A DNA stretch of 64,000 nucleotides, from NCBI RefSeq assembly GCF_041260665.1, contig NZ_JBGCCT010000001.1, positions 434,001 through 498,000 on the forward strand, given 5' to 3'. Of the stretch, positions 54,242-62,724 are shown piece after piece (positions within the stretch are counted from its first letter, which is position 1; each line of letters begins with the position of its first letter). A model generated the notes under the pieces. That model was not told the DNA's origin. It worked only from the letters and a program-made list of their open reading frames with translations, and ran no database searches. Made by a program: the position numbers and the translations under genes. The stretch comes from Catenulispora sp. GP43 (GTDB lineage: Bacteria > Actinomycetota > Actinomycetes > Streptomycetales > Catenulisporaceae).

Positions 54242-56152
54242 TCAGGTGTTTGCCGGTTCGGGTACCACCTGCGACCCCACGAGTGCGGTAGCGGCGGCGG
54301 GGACCGTCGCCGGGGCGCCGGCCGGAGCCTGCGGACCGACGGTCGCGGAGCCGCTGCCGACAGGGGTGGGGACGGCTGTGGTCGCCGTGGCGGCCCACAC
54401 GAGGGCGATCAGGGCCGCGGCACCGAGCGCCGCCACGGCGAGCACCGTGAGCGACCCGACGGCCGGGTGCCAGGAGCCGCCCAGGGGGTTCAGCGGGGCG
54501 TTCGGACCGGCCTGTACCCGCGTCATCTCGACCGCGAGCACCCACAGCTGGCAGAACCCGGCGCCGACGGCGAACAGCCGCGGAATCCGGCGGCGCAGCA
54601 GGGGCGGCAGCTCACCGGCGGGACCGGAGGCCAGCAGCACCGCGGTCCCGGCCAGACCGGGCAGGAAGTAGCGGCCGTACTGGGACCAGCCGAGCGTGCC
54701 GAGGAACTTGATCTCCAGCAGCACGGTGATGCCCAGCGAGGCCGCCGCGACGGCGAGCGCCGCGACCGCCACCCGCCGGGTCCGCAGCACCGCCACCGGG
54801 ATCAGCACCGCCGCCGACAGGGCCGCCCACAGCATCGGCACCCACGAGGCCTGCACATCCAGCGCGAACGCCTCGCTGAACCACCCGCCGGCCCGGGTCG
54901 CGGCGATCACCCGCAGCAGGGTGCCGAGGCGGTGGTCGGCGGGGTGGACGGCGATGAGGGTGTCGGTGACCTTGTCGTTGCCGGAGAGCACGTTCCAGGC
55001 CACGGCCAGCAGCCCGATCACCGCCCACCCGGCGGCGACCAGGCGAGCCGCGGGCCAGCGCAGCAACTCCCTGATACGACCGGGATCGGCCGCCGCCAGC
55101 GAGCCGGCCACGGCGAGCGCGAACCAGAACGGGCCCTCGGCGCGGACGGTGAGGACGACGGCGCCGGACAGGGCGGCGAGGAGGAGGAGCGCGGGCTGGG
55201 AGGGGAAGGCGGAGGCCGGTTCGGGCGCCGAGGCCGCGGAAGTCGCTCGACGCAGCAGGTCAACACGCGAGCGCCGGTCAGCAGAACCAGACTCGGCCAT
55301 AGAAGTCGCTCGACGCAGCAAGCCGCCCAGCGAGCGCCGATCCGTGGAGCCCGACTGAGCGGCCAGCCTCGTCGCAGCCCTTCGCCGCAGCACACCGACC
55401 CGCGAAAGCCGTGCCCCGCAACCGGGCTCGGCTACCGAGCCCGCCGAGCCCGCCGAGACGGCCGAGGTCATCCGCCGCCCCGCCGCGCCCGGCCGTGCCA
55501 GGTCCACCAGGCACACCCACAGCAGCAGCGCCGCCGAGATCTCGATCCCGTTCGGGTTCACCGTCGAGTTCAGCGCGATCGTCGTCGGGGTCAGCACCGT
55601 CAGCAGCGCCGCGACCAGCATCGGCCGGCCGGTGCGGATCGCCACCGTGGTCGCCGTCGCCGCGAACGCCGAGGCCAGCAGTGCGGCCAGGATCCGGCTC
55701 AGGACGATGCCGGTCATGTCCGGCCAGAAGCGCAGCGGGCCGCCGACCGCCAGGTAGTACAGCGGGTTGTAGCGGCCCACCCAGGACACCACGCGCTCCT
55801 TGGCGTGCGTGGACGGTGCCGGGTGCTGGCAGCTCGCGCCCCGGGCCACCCAGCTCTGGTCCTGGTGGTAGTTCGGGAAGTAGACGCACAGCGCGTTCGG
55901 CGGCAGCAGGCTCTTGGGCACCTCGAAGGCGGCGCCGGGGCGGTGCACGAGCGGGTCCTCGCCCTGCGGGCCCAGCAGGTGGCCGGAGACCGCTCCGTAG
56001 GCGCGCTCCAGGTGCTGGCGCTCGTCGGTGGTGCCGTCCGCGGGCATGGCCAGCGACCAGGCGACGGCCAGCAGGGCGAAGGCGGCGAAGGCCGACAGCC
56101 AGGTCCGGCGGACGATGGTCTGGCGCTGCCGCGCGGGCACGGTCCGGGGCAC
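54242..56152 (-). CDS. DUF2142 polytopic membrane protein
   Basis: A 636-residue protein matching DUF2142, predicted GT-C-like membrane proteins of unknown role. N-terminal TM (FAAFALLAVAWSLAM), early PADGTTDERQHLERAYGAV motif with a DE pair (family-typical), a large loop with VPKSLLPPNALC, then around ten hydrophobic segments. Residues about 250-310 contain a Ser/Asp/Arg repeat (SGSTDRRSLGGLLRRATSMA) encoded by a 63-bp tandem duplication. It lacks similarity to the core and looks like a loop insertion. GTG 56152 has AGGAGG 7 bases upstream. Confidence 0.8.
   Translation of the reverse strand: MPRTVPARQRQTIVRRTWLSAFAAFALLAVAWSLAMPADGTTDERQHLERAYGAVSGHLLGPQGEDPLVHRPGAAFEVPKSLLPPNALCVYFPNYHQDQSWVARGASCQHPAPSTHAKERVVSWVGRYNPLYYLAVGGPLRFWPDMTGIVLSRILAALLASAFAATATTVAIRTGRPMLVAALLTVLTPTTIALNSTVNPNGIEISAALLLWVCLVDLARPGAAGRRMTSAVSAGSAGSVAEPGCGARLSRVGVLRRRAATRLAAQSGSTDRRSLGGLLRRATSMAESGSADRRSRVDLLRRATSAASAPEPASAFPSQPALLLLAALSGAVVLTVRAEGPFWFALAVAGSLAAADPGRIRELLRWPAARLVAAGWAVIGLLAVAWNVLSGNDKVTDTLIAVHPADHRLGTLLRVIAATRAGGWFSEAFALDVQASWVPMLWAALSAAVLIPVAVLRTRRVAVAALAVAAASLGITVLLEIKFLGTLGWSQYGRYFLPGLAGTAVLLASGPAGELPPLLRRRIPRLFAVGAGFCQLWVLAVEMTRVQAGPNAPLNPLGGSWHPAVGSLTVLAVAALGAAALIALVWAATATTAVPTPVGSGSATVGPQAPAGAPATVPAAATALVGSQVVPEPANT
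55239..55364 (-). repeat. 63-bp tandem repeat inside the DUF2142 gene
   Basis: Copies at 55239-55301 and 55302-55364 share a 19-base block (GAAGTCGCTCGACGCAGCA) at their start and the GCGAGCGCC block later. A degenerate third copy follows. All stay in frame and add Ser/Asp/Arg-rich residues to a loop. Confidence 0.75.
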
Positions 56153-56368
56153 GAGTCAGCCTCCTGAGGCTTGCGCGGGATGTCCTGCGGACGCTAGACC
56201 ACCGGCGCGTCCGGGGGTGGCGCGGACACTCGCGCGTCACCGGAAGCGGTGAACATCCCAGCCGTTCGGCGGAGCAGCCGGTGCCGGGGCCGCCGGTGGC
56301 TCGTTGTGCATCATCGGCGCGCGCCCGTCCGCAGCGTGCGTCCAGCGCCACGCCCGAGGAGTCCTGCG

Positions 56369-58840
56369 TTGAGTGTCACGCCCCCGGCCCTGCGGCCGCC
56401 GGCCCCCCGTCTTCCCGGTCGCCTGATCCGTCCCGGCGGCGATGCGCCCGACCCGGGCGCCCGGCCGTCCCGGCGCCGGCGCCGGTGGCGGCCGCGCACC
56501 GAGGCCGGGACGGCCGCGCTGGTCGCGGTCGTCGTCGCGGTGCTGGCGCAGATCCCGCTGCTGACCAACCGGTTCTTCTACCTCTGGGACGACAGCGCCG
56601 CCGAGTTCCTGCCGGTGTGGCACCGCATCGGCGCCGATCTGCTGGCCGGGCACTGGAATCCGCTGGTGCCGAGCATGTGGAACGGCGGCAACTTCGCCGC
56701 CGAGGCGCTGTTCGGGATCTGGAACCCGGTGGAGCTGCTGGACGCGGTGTTCACCGCGCTGTCCGGGGACCTGCTGATCGCCGCGATCGTGATCAAGACC
56801 CAGTTCCTGGTGCTGCTGACGCTGGGCATCTACGCGGTCTGCCGCGAGTACCGCGCGAACCGGGCCGCCGCGGCGGTCGTGGCGGTCGCGCTGCCGTTCT
56901 CCGGCTTCACGCTCTACTTCGACGCCGCTTCCTGGATCGCCGGCCTCATGGGCTTCGCCTGGACCGCGCACTTCTGGTGGTCGGCGCGCCGGTACATGCG
57001 CGGCCGGCTGAACCCGGTGGTGCCGATCGTCTTCGGGCTGCTGATCGTCACCACCGGCAACCCCTACGGCCTGCTGGGCATGGTGGTGGTGGCCGGCGCG
57101 CTGGCCGTGGAGTCGCTGGCGGCGCGCGACCGCCGGGCGATCTGGCGGCTGGCCGGGGTCAGCGCGGTGGCGGCCGCGGCGGCCGCGCTGGTGTTCCTGC
57201 CGCTGGTGCTCAGCGCCGCGGTCACCACCCGCTCGCCGGGCTCGGGCATCATGAACACCGGCTTCCTGGTCCCCGGCGTCGGCGACCTGCTGAACCTGTC
57301 CGCCCCGGCGTACCTGCCGCACTCGGTGTCCTGGCACATGGCGTTCTGGACGGTGCCGGCCACCTACCTGGCCTGGTTCATCGCCCCGCTGGCGCCGTGG
57401 CTGGACTGGCGGCGGGTGCTGCACCGGCCGCGCGCGCTGATCGGTGTGGGCCTGCTGGCGGCGGTGTACCTGGCGATTACGGTCGGCCCGTCGCAGATCT
57501 GGCTGTTCCGCTGGCCGCTGCGCGTCATCGAGTACGCATATCTGGGCCTGTGCGTGGTCCTGGCGCTGGCGCTCACCGAGTCGCCGCGCACCGACCTGCC
57601 CCGGCGCCGCGCGGCGGCCACCGCGGTGATCATCGTGGTCGGCGGCTACCTGTCGTGGTCGGCGCAGCCCGGCCGGTTCCACACGGTCATCGCCGCGACC
57701 GCGCTGGTCGGCGTGCTGTCCTGGCTGATGGTCCGCCGGGTGCGCGCCGGGCGGCCGCTGTCCCGGCTGCTGATCGGCGGGACCGTGGCGGTGCTGGGCT
57801 TCCAGGCCGTGGCCTTCCCGGCCAACCAGAACGTCACCGACTGGCACCCGCAGCACGACGTGGCCTCGATGAAGCAGCACTTCGGCACCCTGTACCAGGG
57901 CAACACCCTGATGGTCGGGGACCCGCTGACCGAGGCCGACCGGCTGGGCCGGCGCAGCGTCTGGCACGACCTGCCCGGTGGCAGCCTGCTGCAGGTGGCC
58001 GGGGTGACGAGCCTGAACAACTACACCGGCGTCTCCTACCGCGCCTACATGCGGCACCTGTGCATGTCCTACTACGGCGGCACCTGCCAGACGCTCTACA
58101 CCCGGCTGTGGCGCAAGGACTCCGACTCCCCCGCCGAACTCGCCGACCTGCTGCGGCTGCAGACCGTGGTGGTCCAGACCCAGCAGCACGTGCTGGACAC
58201 GCTGAACCCCCAGGTAGTGCCGGGGAAGAAGCGCGCGAAGCCGCTGACGGTGCCGGCCGGCTGGACCGTGCGCGCGCTGGACGACCACACGCTGGTCCTG
58301 AACCGCCGCGCGCCTCTGCCGTGGCCGGACGGACGGGTCTCCTTCACGGCGCCGAGCGCGCACGTCACGGCGGACGACATCGCCCCGGACGGCGTCGGCG
58401 AGACCGTGCGCTACACCGGCCAGGGCGAGATCCGGATCGCGGCGCTGCTGTGGCCGGGCTGGCAGGCCACGGTGGACGGCCACACAGTGCGGCTGAAGGG
58501 CACCGATGTCGGGATCATCAAGGTCCTGCTCCCGCCGGCGCGCAAGGGCGGCAGCACGCTGCGGCTGAGCTTCCGGCCGCCGGGCTACCGGATCGGGCAG
58601 GCGATGGCGCTGTTCGGCCTGGGCCTGGCGGGAGTGATCATCGCGCTCTGGTACCGCGGCAGGCGGCGGCTCCGGACCGGCGGGGCTGGCGGGGCTGGCG
58701 GGGCTGGCCGGACCGGCCGGATCGGCCCGCCGCCCGGCGAGTTCAACGGTGGCAGCGAAGTCAGCGAGGTCAGCGAGGTCAGCGAAGTCAAGGAGGCCGG
58801 CGAAACCGCCGGGGTCAGCGCGGAAGCCGTTGGCACTTAG
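56369..58840 (+). CDS. YfhO-family polytopic membrane protein
   Basis: An 823-residue protein. After an Arg/Pro-rich N-terminus come about 12-13 hydrophobic segments with [53 protein letters not shown], and a C-terminal soluble domain ending in [19 protein letters not shown], typical of YfhO/glycosyltransferase-like proteins that decorate lipoteichoic or other wall glycans. The acceptor is unknown. TTG 56369 lies 7 bases after GAGGAG and is the preferred start. The tail has 9-bp repeats (GAGGAGG-rich and [12 protein letters not shown]). Its stop overlaps the mutM end by 26 bases. Confidence 0.75.
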   Translation: MSVTPPALRPPAPRLPGRLIRPGGDAPDPGARPSRRRRRWRPRTEAGTAALVAVVVAVLAQIPLLTNRFFYLWDDSAAEFLPVWHRIGADLLAGHWNPLVPSMWNGGNFAAEALFGIWNPVELLDAVFTALSGDLLIAAIVIKTQFLVLLTLGIYAVCREYRANRAAAAVVAVALPFSGFTLYFDAASWIAGLMGFAWTAHFWWSARRYMRGRLNPVVPIVFGLLIVTTGNPYGLLGMVVVAGALAVESLAARDRRAIWRLAGVSAVAAAAAALVFLPLVLSAAVTTRSPGSGIMNTGFLVPGVGDLLNLSAPAYLPHSVSWHMAFWTVPATYLAWFIAPLAPWLDWRRVLHRPRALIGVGLLAAVYLAITVGPSQIWLFRWPLRVIEYAYLGLCVVLALALTESPRTDLPRRRAAATAVIIVVGGYLSWSAQPGRFHTVIAATALVGVLSWLMVRRVRAGRPLSRLLIGGTVAVLGFQAVAFPANQNVTDWHPQHDVASMKQHFGTLYQGNTLMVGDPLTEADRLGRRSVWHDLPGGSLLQVAGVTSLNNYTGVSYRAYMRHLCMSYYGGTCQTLYTRLWRKDSDSPAELADLLRLQTVVVQTQQHVLDTLNPQVVPGKKRAKPLTVPAGWTVRALDDHTLVLNRRAPLPWPDGRVSFTAPSAHVTADDIAPDGVGETVRYTGQGEIRIAALLWPGWQATVDGHTVRLKGTDVGIIKVLLPPARKGGSTLRLSFRPPGYRIGQAMALFGLGLAGVIIALWYRGRRRLRTGGAGGAGGAGRTGRIGPPPGEFNGGSEVSEVSEVSEVKEAGETAGVSAEAVGT
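58682..58708 (+). repeat. 9-bp tandem repeat, Gly/Ala-coding
   Basis: GGGGCTGGC three times in tandem within the end of the YfhO gene, encoding GlyAlaGly-rich residues. In-frame. Confidence 0.85.
58754..58789 (+). repeat. 9-bp tandem repeat, Ser-Glu-Val-coding
   Basis: Four copies of AGCGARGTC (58754-58762, 763-771, 772-780, 781-789), giving [12 protein letters not shown] in the C-terminal tail of the YfhO protein. Confidence 0.9.
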
Positions 58841-59693
58841 GGCAGAAGTAGCTCGACCGGTTCATGAAGGACTCCCGCCTGATCGCCGTCCCGCAGCGCT
58901 CGCAGGGTTCTCCCTCGCGGCCGTAGGCGTGCAGCGACCGGGCGAAGTAGCCGCTCTCGCCGTTGACGTTCACGTACAGGCTGTCGAAGGACGTGCCCCC
59001 GACGGCGAGCGCGGCGGTCATCACCTCGCGGGCCGCGGCCAGCACCCGGTCGGTGTCCGGGCGGCGCATCTTCGAGGTCGGACGGTCGTAGTGCAGCCGC
59101 GCGATCCACAGGGCCTCGTCGGCGTAGATGTTGCCGATGCCGCTGACCCGGGTCTGGTCCAGCAGCGCGCGCTTGAGGCCGGTCTCGCGGCGGCGCAGTT
59201 CGCTGTGGAAGTGGTCGACGTCGAAGTCGGGGTCCATGACGTCGCGGGCGATGTGCGCGACGGAGGTCGGGACGAGCAGGCCGTGGCGGTCGTGTTCGAG
59301 CTTCTCCAGGGCCATGCCGCCGAACGTGCGCTGGTCGACGAAGCGGAGTTCGGGGCCGCCGTCGGTGAAGGTGAAGCGGATCCGCAGATGCTTCTCGTCC
59401 GGGGTGCCCGCGGGCTGGACCAGGAGCTGGCCGCTCATCCCGAGGTGGCCGGTCACCGCTTCGGCGGGAGCGGAGTCGGAGTCGGGCTCGGCGAGCGGGA
59501 GCCACAGGAACTTGCCGCGGCGTTCGGCGCTGAGCAGGGTGAGGCCGGTGGTGCGCGCGGCGAAGGCTTCGGGCCCGTCGAGATAGCGGCGGATCGCCCG
59601 GGGGTGCAGTACCTCGGCGGTGGCGACGGTACGCCCGACGGCCCAGCGCTCCAGGCCCCGGCGGACGACTTCTACTTCTGGCAGTTCCGGCAC
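58815..59693 (-). CDS. mutM: Formamidopyrimidine-DNA glycosylase
   Basis: Excises 8-oxoguanine and formamidopyrimidines and nicks the abasic site. 292 residues. [13 protein letters not shown] gives Pro1/Glu2 active-site residues after Met removal. [10 protein letters not shown], the H2TH region with [15 protein letters not shown], and the zinc finger [15 protein letters not shown]...CPKC are intact. GTG 59693 is the start. It lies after rnc as usual in actinobacteria and ends in a 26-base overlap with the YfhO gene. Confidence 0.97.
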   Translation of the reverse strand: MPELPEVEVVRRGLERWAVGRTVATAEVLHPRAIRRYLDGPEAFAARTTGLTLLSAERRGKFLWLPLAEPDSDSAPAEAVTGHLGMSGQLLVQPAGTPDEKHLRIRFTFTDGGPELRFVDQRTFGGMALEKLEHDRHGLLVPTSVAHIARDVMDPDFDVDHFHSELRRRETGLKRALLDQTRVSGIGNIYADEALWIARLHYDRPTSKMRRPDTDRVLAAAREVMTAALAVGGTSFDSLYVNVNGESGYFARSLHAYGREGEPCERCGTAIRRESFMNRSSYFCPKCQRLPR

Positions 59694-59718
59694 GCGCTGA
59701 GCGTACCGAAGGCCACCG

Positions 59719-60549
59719 TCAGGAAGCGTCCGCCGCCGGATCCGGATCGATGTCGTACGGGCCGTGGGTGAGCTTGCGGTCTCCGGCGGCGCCGGGAAGC
59801 ACGCCCTTGGCGGCCAGCGCCTCCGCATGGGTCTCGCGGATGGTGCGCCAGGCCTCTTCGGCCGCCTGCTGCTCGGCTTCCTTCTTGGAACGGCCCGAGC
59901 CGTGACCGTAGACGGTGCCGCCGACGCAGGCGTCGGCCTCGAAGAACTTGTCGTGGTCCGGGCCGGTCTCGGTGACCCGGTAGTCCGGGACGCCGATGCC
60001 GGCGACCGCGGTCAGCTCCTGCAGCGAGGTCTTCCAGTCCAGGCCGGCGCCGAGGGTCGCCGAGGTGGCGATCAGCGGGCCGAACAGCCGGCGGACCAGG
60101 TCGAAGGCGACCTCGATGCCGTGGTCCAGGTAGACCGAGCCGATCAGGGCCTCCAGGGTGTCGGCCAGGATCGAGGCCTTGTCCCGGCCCCCGGTGGTCT
60201 CCTCGCCGCGGCCCAGCTTCACGTAGTCGCCCAGGCGCAGGCCGCGGGCCACCTCGGCCAGGGCCTTGGAGTTGACCACGGCCGAACGCAGCTTGGCGAG
60301 CTGCCCCTCGGGCAGCTCGCTGTGCGTGGTGTAGAGCGTGTCGGTGACCACCAGGCCCAGGACCGAGTCGCCCAGGAACTCCAGGCGCTCGTTGGTGGGC
60401 AGGCCGCCGTTCTCGTACGCGTACGAGCGGTGGGTCAGGGCCCGGTCGATGAGCCGGGCGTCCACGGGCAGGCCGAGACGGGCGATGAGATCCTCCGGCG
60501 GGGCGGAGGCTCCTGTCCCGCCCTTGCCGGACCTGTTCGAAGACGCCAC
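59719..60549 (-). CDS. rnc: Ribonuclease III
   Basis: Cleaves double-stranded RNA in rRNA and mRNA processing. 276 residues: catalytic [10 protein letters not shown] (53-62) with the later metal ligands in [13 protein letters not shown], and a C-terminal dsRNA-binding domain (about 180-250). GTG 60549, GGAAA upstream. It follows rpmF by 23 bases and precedes mutM by 25, in one DUF177-rpmF-rnc-mutM operon. Confidence 0.96.
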   Translation of the reverse strand: MASSNRSGKGGTGASAPPEDLIARLGLPVDARLIDRALTHRSYAYENGGLPTNERLEFLGDSVLGLVVTDTLYTTHSELPEGQLAKLRSAVVNSKALAEVARGLRLGDYVKLGRGEETTGGRDKASILADTLEALIGSVYLDHGIEVAFDLVRRLFGPLIATSATLGAGLDWKTSLQELTAVAGIGVPDYRVTETGPDHDKFFEADACVGGTVYGHGSGRSKKEAEQQAAEEAWRTIRETHAEALAAKGVLPGAAGDRKLTHGPYDIDPDPAADAS

Positions 60550-60572
60550 AGCTATCGAGTTTCCGGTGCGGC

Positions 60573-60746
60573 TCAGACCTCGACGACCTGGCGGCGGTCG
60601 TAGGTGCCGCAGTTCTCGCACAGGTGGTGCGGAACCTTGGTCTGGCCGCAGTTGTCGCACGCCACCAGGGTCAGCGGCGCGGCCTTCCACTGGGCACGGC
60701 GCGAACGGGTACGGCTGCGGGACTTCTTGCGCTTCGGGACGGCCAC
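60573..60746 (-). CDS. rpmF: Ribosomal protein L32
   Basis: A 57-residue ribosomal protein, [20 protein letters not shown] at the N-terminus and a zinc ribbon with [20 protein letters not shown] (four Cys). GTG start 60746, 4 bases after the DUF177 stop. This is a zinc-binding C+ form. Some actinobacteria have a Zur-controlled zinc-free paralogue, which is not in the window. Confidence 0.98.
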   Translation of the reverse strand: MAVPKRKKSRSRTRSRRAQWKAAPLTLVACDNCGQTKVPHHLCENCGTYDRRQVVEV

Positions 60747-60750
60747 GGGC

Positions 60751-61365
60751 CTACTCCTGGTCTCGGGCGGGCGGGGCGACCGGCGCCGTACCGCTGTTGC
60801 TTGCTACTTGGTCCTTCAGGTCCGCCAAGGCCGCCCACCGGGGGTCGGCGGTCTCGTGCGAGTGCTCCGGTTCGTCGTTCAGGTTCGTGCCGCATTCGGG
60901 GCACAGACCCTGGCAGTCGTCCCGGCACAACGGTGCCGACGGCAGTGCGAGCACCACCGCGTCGTGCACGACCGGCTCGAGGTCGAGCAGATCGTTGACG
61001 AGGAACACCGCGTCCTCGTCGCCTCCCGTGTCTTCACCCGGGAAGAAGTACAGCTCCTGGAACTCCGCCTCGACCTCGAGGTCGAGCGGCTCCAGGCACC
61101 GGACGCACTCCCCGGCCACGGCGGCACTGGCAGTACCGGTGGCCAGGACGCCCTCCACGACGGCTTCCAGCCGCACGTCGAGCTCCACGTCCGAACCCGC
61201 CGGCACGGCGGCGACCCCGTCCTTGTCCCCGAGGGACTCCGGCGCCGGGACCGTCTCGTGCAGCTTGCGCATCGAGCCGGGGCGCCTGGCGAAGTCTTGG
61301 GTGTCCACCACATACGGCGAGCGAGGGTCGGGCTGCGCCGGTGTCTTCGGCGTCGTGCCAGGCAT
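60751..61365 (-). CDS. DUF177 (YceD) protein
   Basis: A 204-residue YceD family protein, next to rpmF in most bacteria and implicated in 23S rRNA/ribosome assembly in plants and E. coli. Conserved CVRCLEPLDLEVEAEFQELY, and a Cys-rich CRDDCQGLCPECGTNLN end that may bind metal. ATG 61365 behind GAGGGATC. Its short Pro/Thr N-terminus is variable in the family. Confidence 0.92.
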   Translation of the reverse strand: MPGTTPKTPAQPDPRSPYVVDTQDFARRPGSMRKLHETVPAPESLGDKDGVAAVPAGSDVELDVRLEAVVEGVLATGTASAAVAGECVRCLEPLDLEVEAEFQELYFFPGEDTGGDEDAVFLVNDLLDLEPVVHDAVVLALPSAPLCRDDCQGLCPECGTNLNDEPEHSHETADPRWAALADLKDQVASNSGTAPVAPPARDQE

Positions 61366-61480
61366 GATCCCTCTATCGTCGTGTGTGGTTGACCTCAAGG
61401 CGAAAGGCGTGCGTCAGCCATTCGGCGGTCAGGCAGACAACCACGATAGCCGAGGGCCGGGGTGTCGGCCAAACGCACGG

Positions 61481-61504
61481 CCCCACCGGGCCCGACCGGT
61501 GGGG
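61481..61504 (-). terminator. Terminator of the glycine-rich protein gene
   Basis: A perfect 9-bp stem (61481-61489 with 61496-61504) and a 6-base loop, 35 bases downstream of the stop on the - strand and before the DUF177 promoter region. Confidence 0.75.
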
Positions 61505-61538
61505 TTCCCGGCGCCCGCGGCGGGTCCCGACGATCTTC

Positions 61539-62501
61539 TCAGTAGCTGACCACGATCTCGCCGCCGGTGCCCGGCTGCGGGTCGTCGCTGTCCCCGCCGC
61601 CGTTCCCTCCGGTGCCGGTCCCGTCGCCGTTCCCGGTGCCGCCGGTGCCGCCGACGGCGTTGCTGGAGCTGTTGGCCGCGGACCCGCCGGTGGCGTCGCC
61701 GCCCGGGGTCACGGTGGCGTCGATCGGCTGCCCCTGCGAGACGCAGCCGCCGTCGCGGCCGCCGAGGCCCGGCAGGCCGCCGTGGCCGCCGTCCTCCTCG
61801 CCGACCGCGCCGGCGCTGCCGCCCCAGCCGCCGGCCGCCACGACGTAGTCCGCCAGATCGGAGGTCGCGAAGGCGCTGGCACCCCCGCCGCCGCCCGCGC
61901 CGCCCCCGGCGTAGACGTCGGTGGCCCCGTTGCCGCCGCGGCTGAAGATGTCCGGGATCATGCTCGCCCCGCTCCCGCCGTCACCGCCGTGCGGCTCCCG
62001 GCCGCTGGTCCGGCCGTTCGCCCCGCCTCCGCCGCCGCCTCCGCCGCTGCCGGGCTCGGCGCCGCCGCCGTTGGAGCCGCCCGCCTGGCCGTCCTGGCCG
62101 GCGGCGCCGCCGCCGGTGCCGCCGCCGGGGGTGGCCATGGCCTTGGTGGCGGCCTGGGACGACCCGCGGCCGCCGTTCCCGCCGACCGAGACCGTGAAGA
62201 CCTGGCCCGGCGTCACCGGGAGCACACACTGGACGATCGCGCCGCCGCCCCCGCCCCCACCGCCCCAGGAGGCTTTGCCGTGCATGATGTTGTCCCCGCC
62301 GCCGCCGCCCCCGGCGCCCACCGCCGTGACGGTCAGCTGGGTGACGCCGTCGGGCACGGTGAACGTACCGTCCTCCGTGAAGGTCTGCGATGTGTCGGCC
62401 CATGCCGGGGCGGTACCCCCCAGGCATGCGGCGATCAGCGTGGCCGCACCGGCGGCCGTGACCAGACGACGGGTCCGGGCCGGCTTCACATCCTCGCGCA
62501 C
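61539..62501 (-). CDS. Secreted glycine-rich protein
   Basis: A 320-residue protein. The signal peptide is about 1-35 (cleavage near PAWA-DT). After TFTEDGTFTVPDGVTQLTV there is a very Gly-rich body (GGGGGGGGAIVQ, GGTGGGAAGQDGQAGGSNGG) with periodic hydrophobics, like the Gly-rich/receptor-type beta repeats seen in extracellular actinobacterial proteins. It could be a wall or spore-surface protein or a sticky matrix component. GTG 62501 behind GGGAGCC. It is divergent from the PIG-L gene. Confidence 0.75.
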   Translation of the reverse strand: MREDVKPARTRRLVTAAGAATLIAACLGGTAPAWADTSQTFTEDGTFTVPDGVTQLTVTAVGAGGGGGGDNIMHGKASWGGGGGGGGAIVQCVLPVTPGQVFTVSVGGNGGRGSSQAATKAMATPGGGTGGGAAGQDGQAGGSNGGGAEPGSGGGGGGGGANGRTSGREPHGGDGGSGASMIPDIFSRGGNGATDVYAGGGAGGGGGASAFATSDLADYVVAAGGWGGSAGAVGEEDGGHGGLPGLGGRDGGCVSQGQPIDATVTPGGDATGGSAANSSSNAVGGTGGTGNGDGTGTGGNGGGDSDDPQPGTGGEIVVSY

Positions 62502-62603
62502 GATGGCTCCCTGGGGTCTTGGAAAAGGTCATGGAACGGGCACTGTCGGCGCTTACTTGACTACTCCAGGCGCCCCGCCGACAAGTCCTTTTACTCCATA
62601 TGA

Positions 62604-62619
62604 GTGCTTTGCGAAGCAC
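62604..62619. promoter_or_regulatory. Hairpin in a relatively AT-rich divergent spacer
   Basis: GTGCTT (62604-62609) and AAGCAC (62614-62619) form a 6-bp stem with a 4-base loop. The 223-base spacer between the two secreted-protein genes is less GC-rich than its surroundings and should contain both promoters. No clear -35/-10 was assigned. Confidence 0.35.
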
Positions 62620-62724
62620 CTGAAGCGGCACGGCGTGTCGAGTGCGAATAAACGCATTAACAAGAGTACGGATGGGCGCGAATCGGCCTCGAGTCGTCGG
62701 AACTCACACCAACGGACACATTTG

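Noticed and set aside
61539-62501. A PE_PGRS-type protein.
   Set aside because: Gly-rich but with a normal signal peptide and without the PE domain or GGxGGx loops of mycobacterial PGRS.
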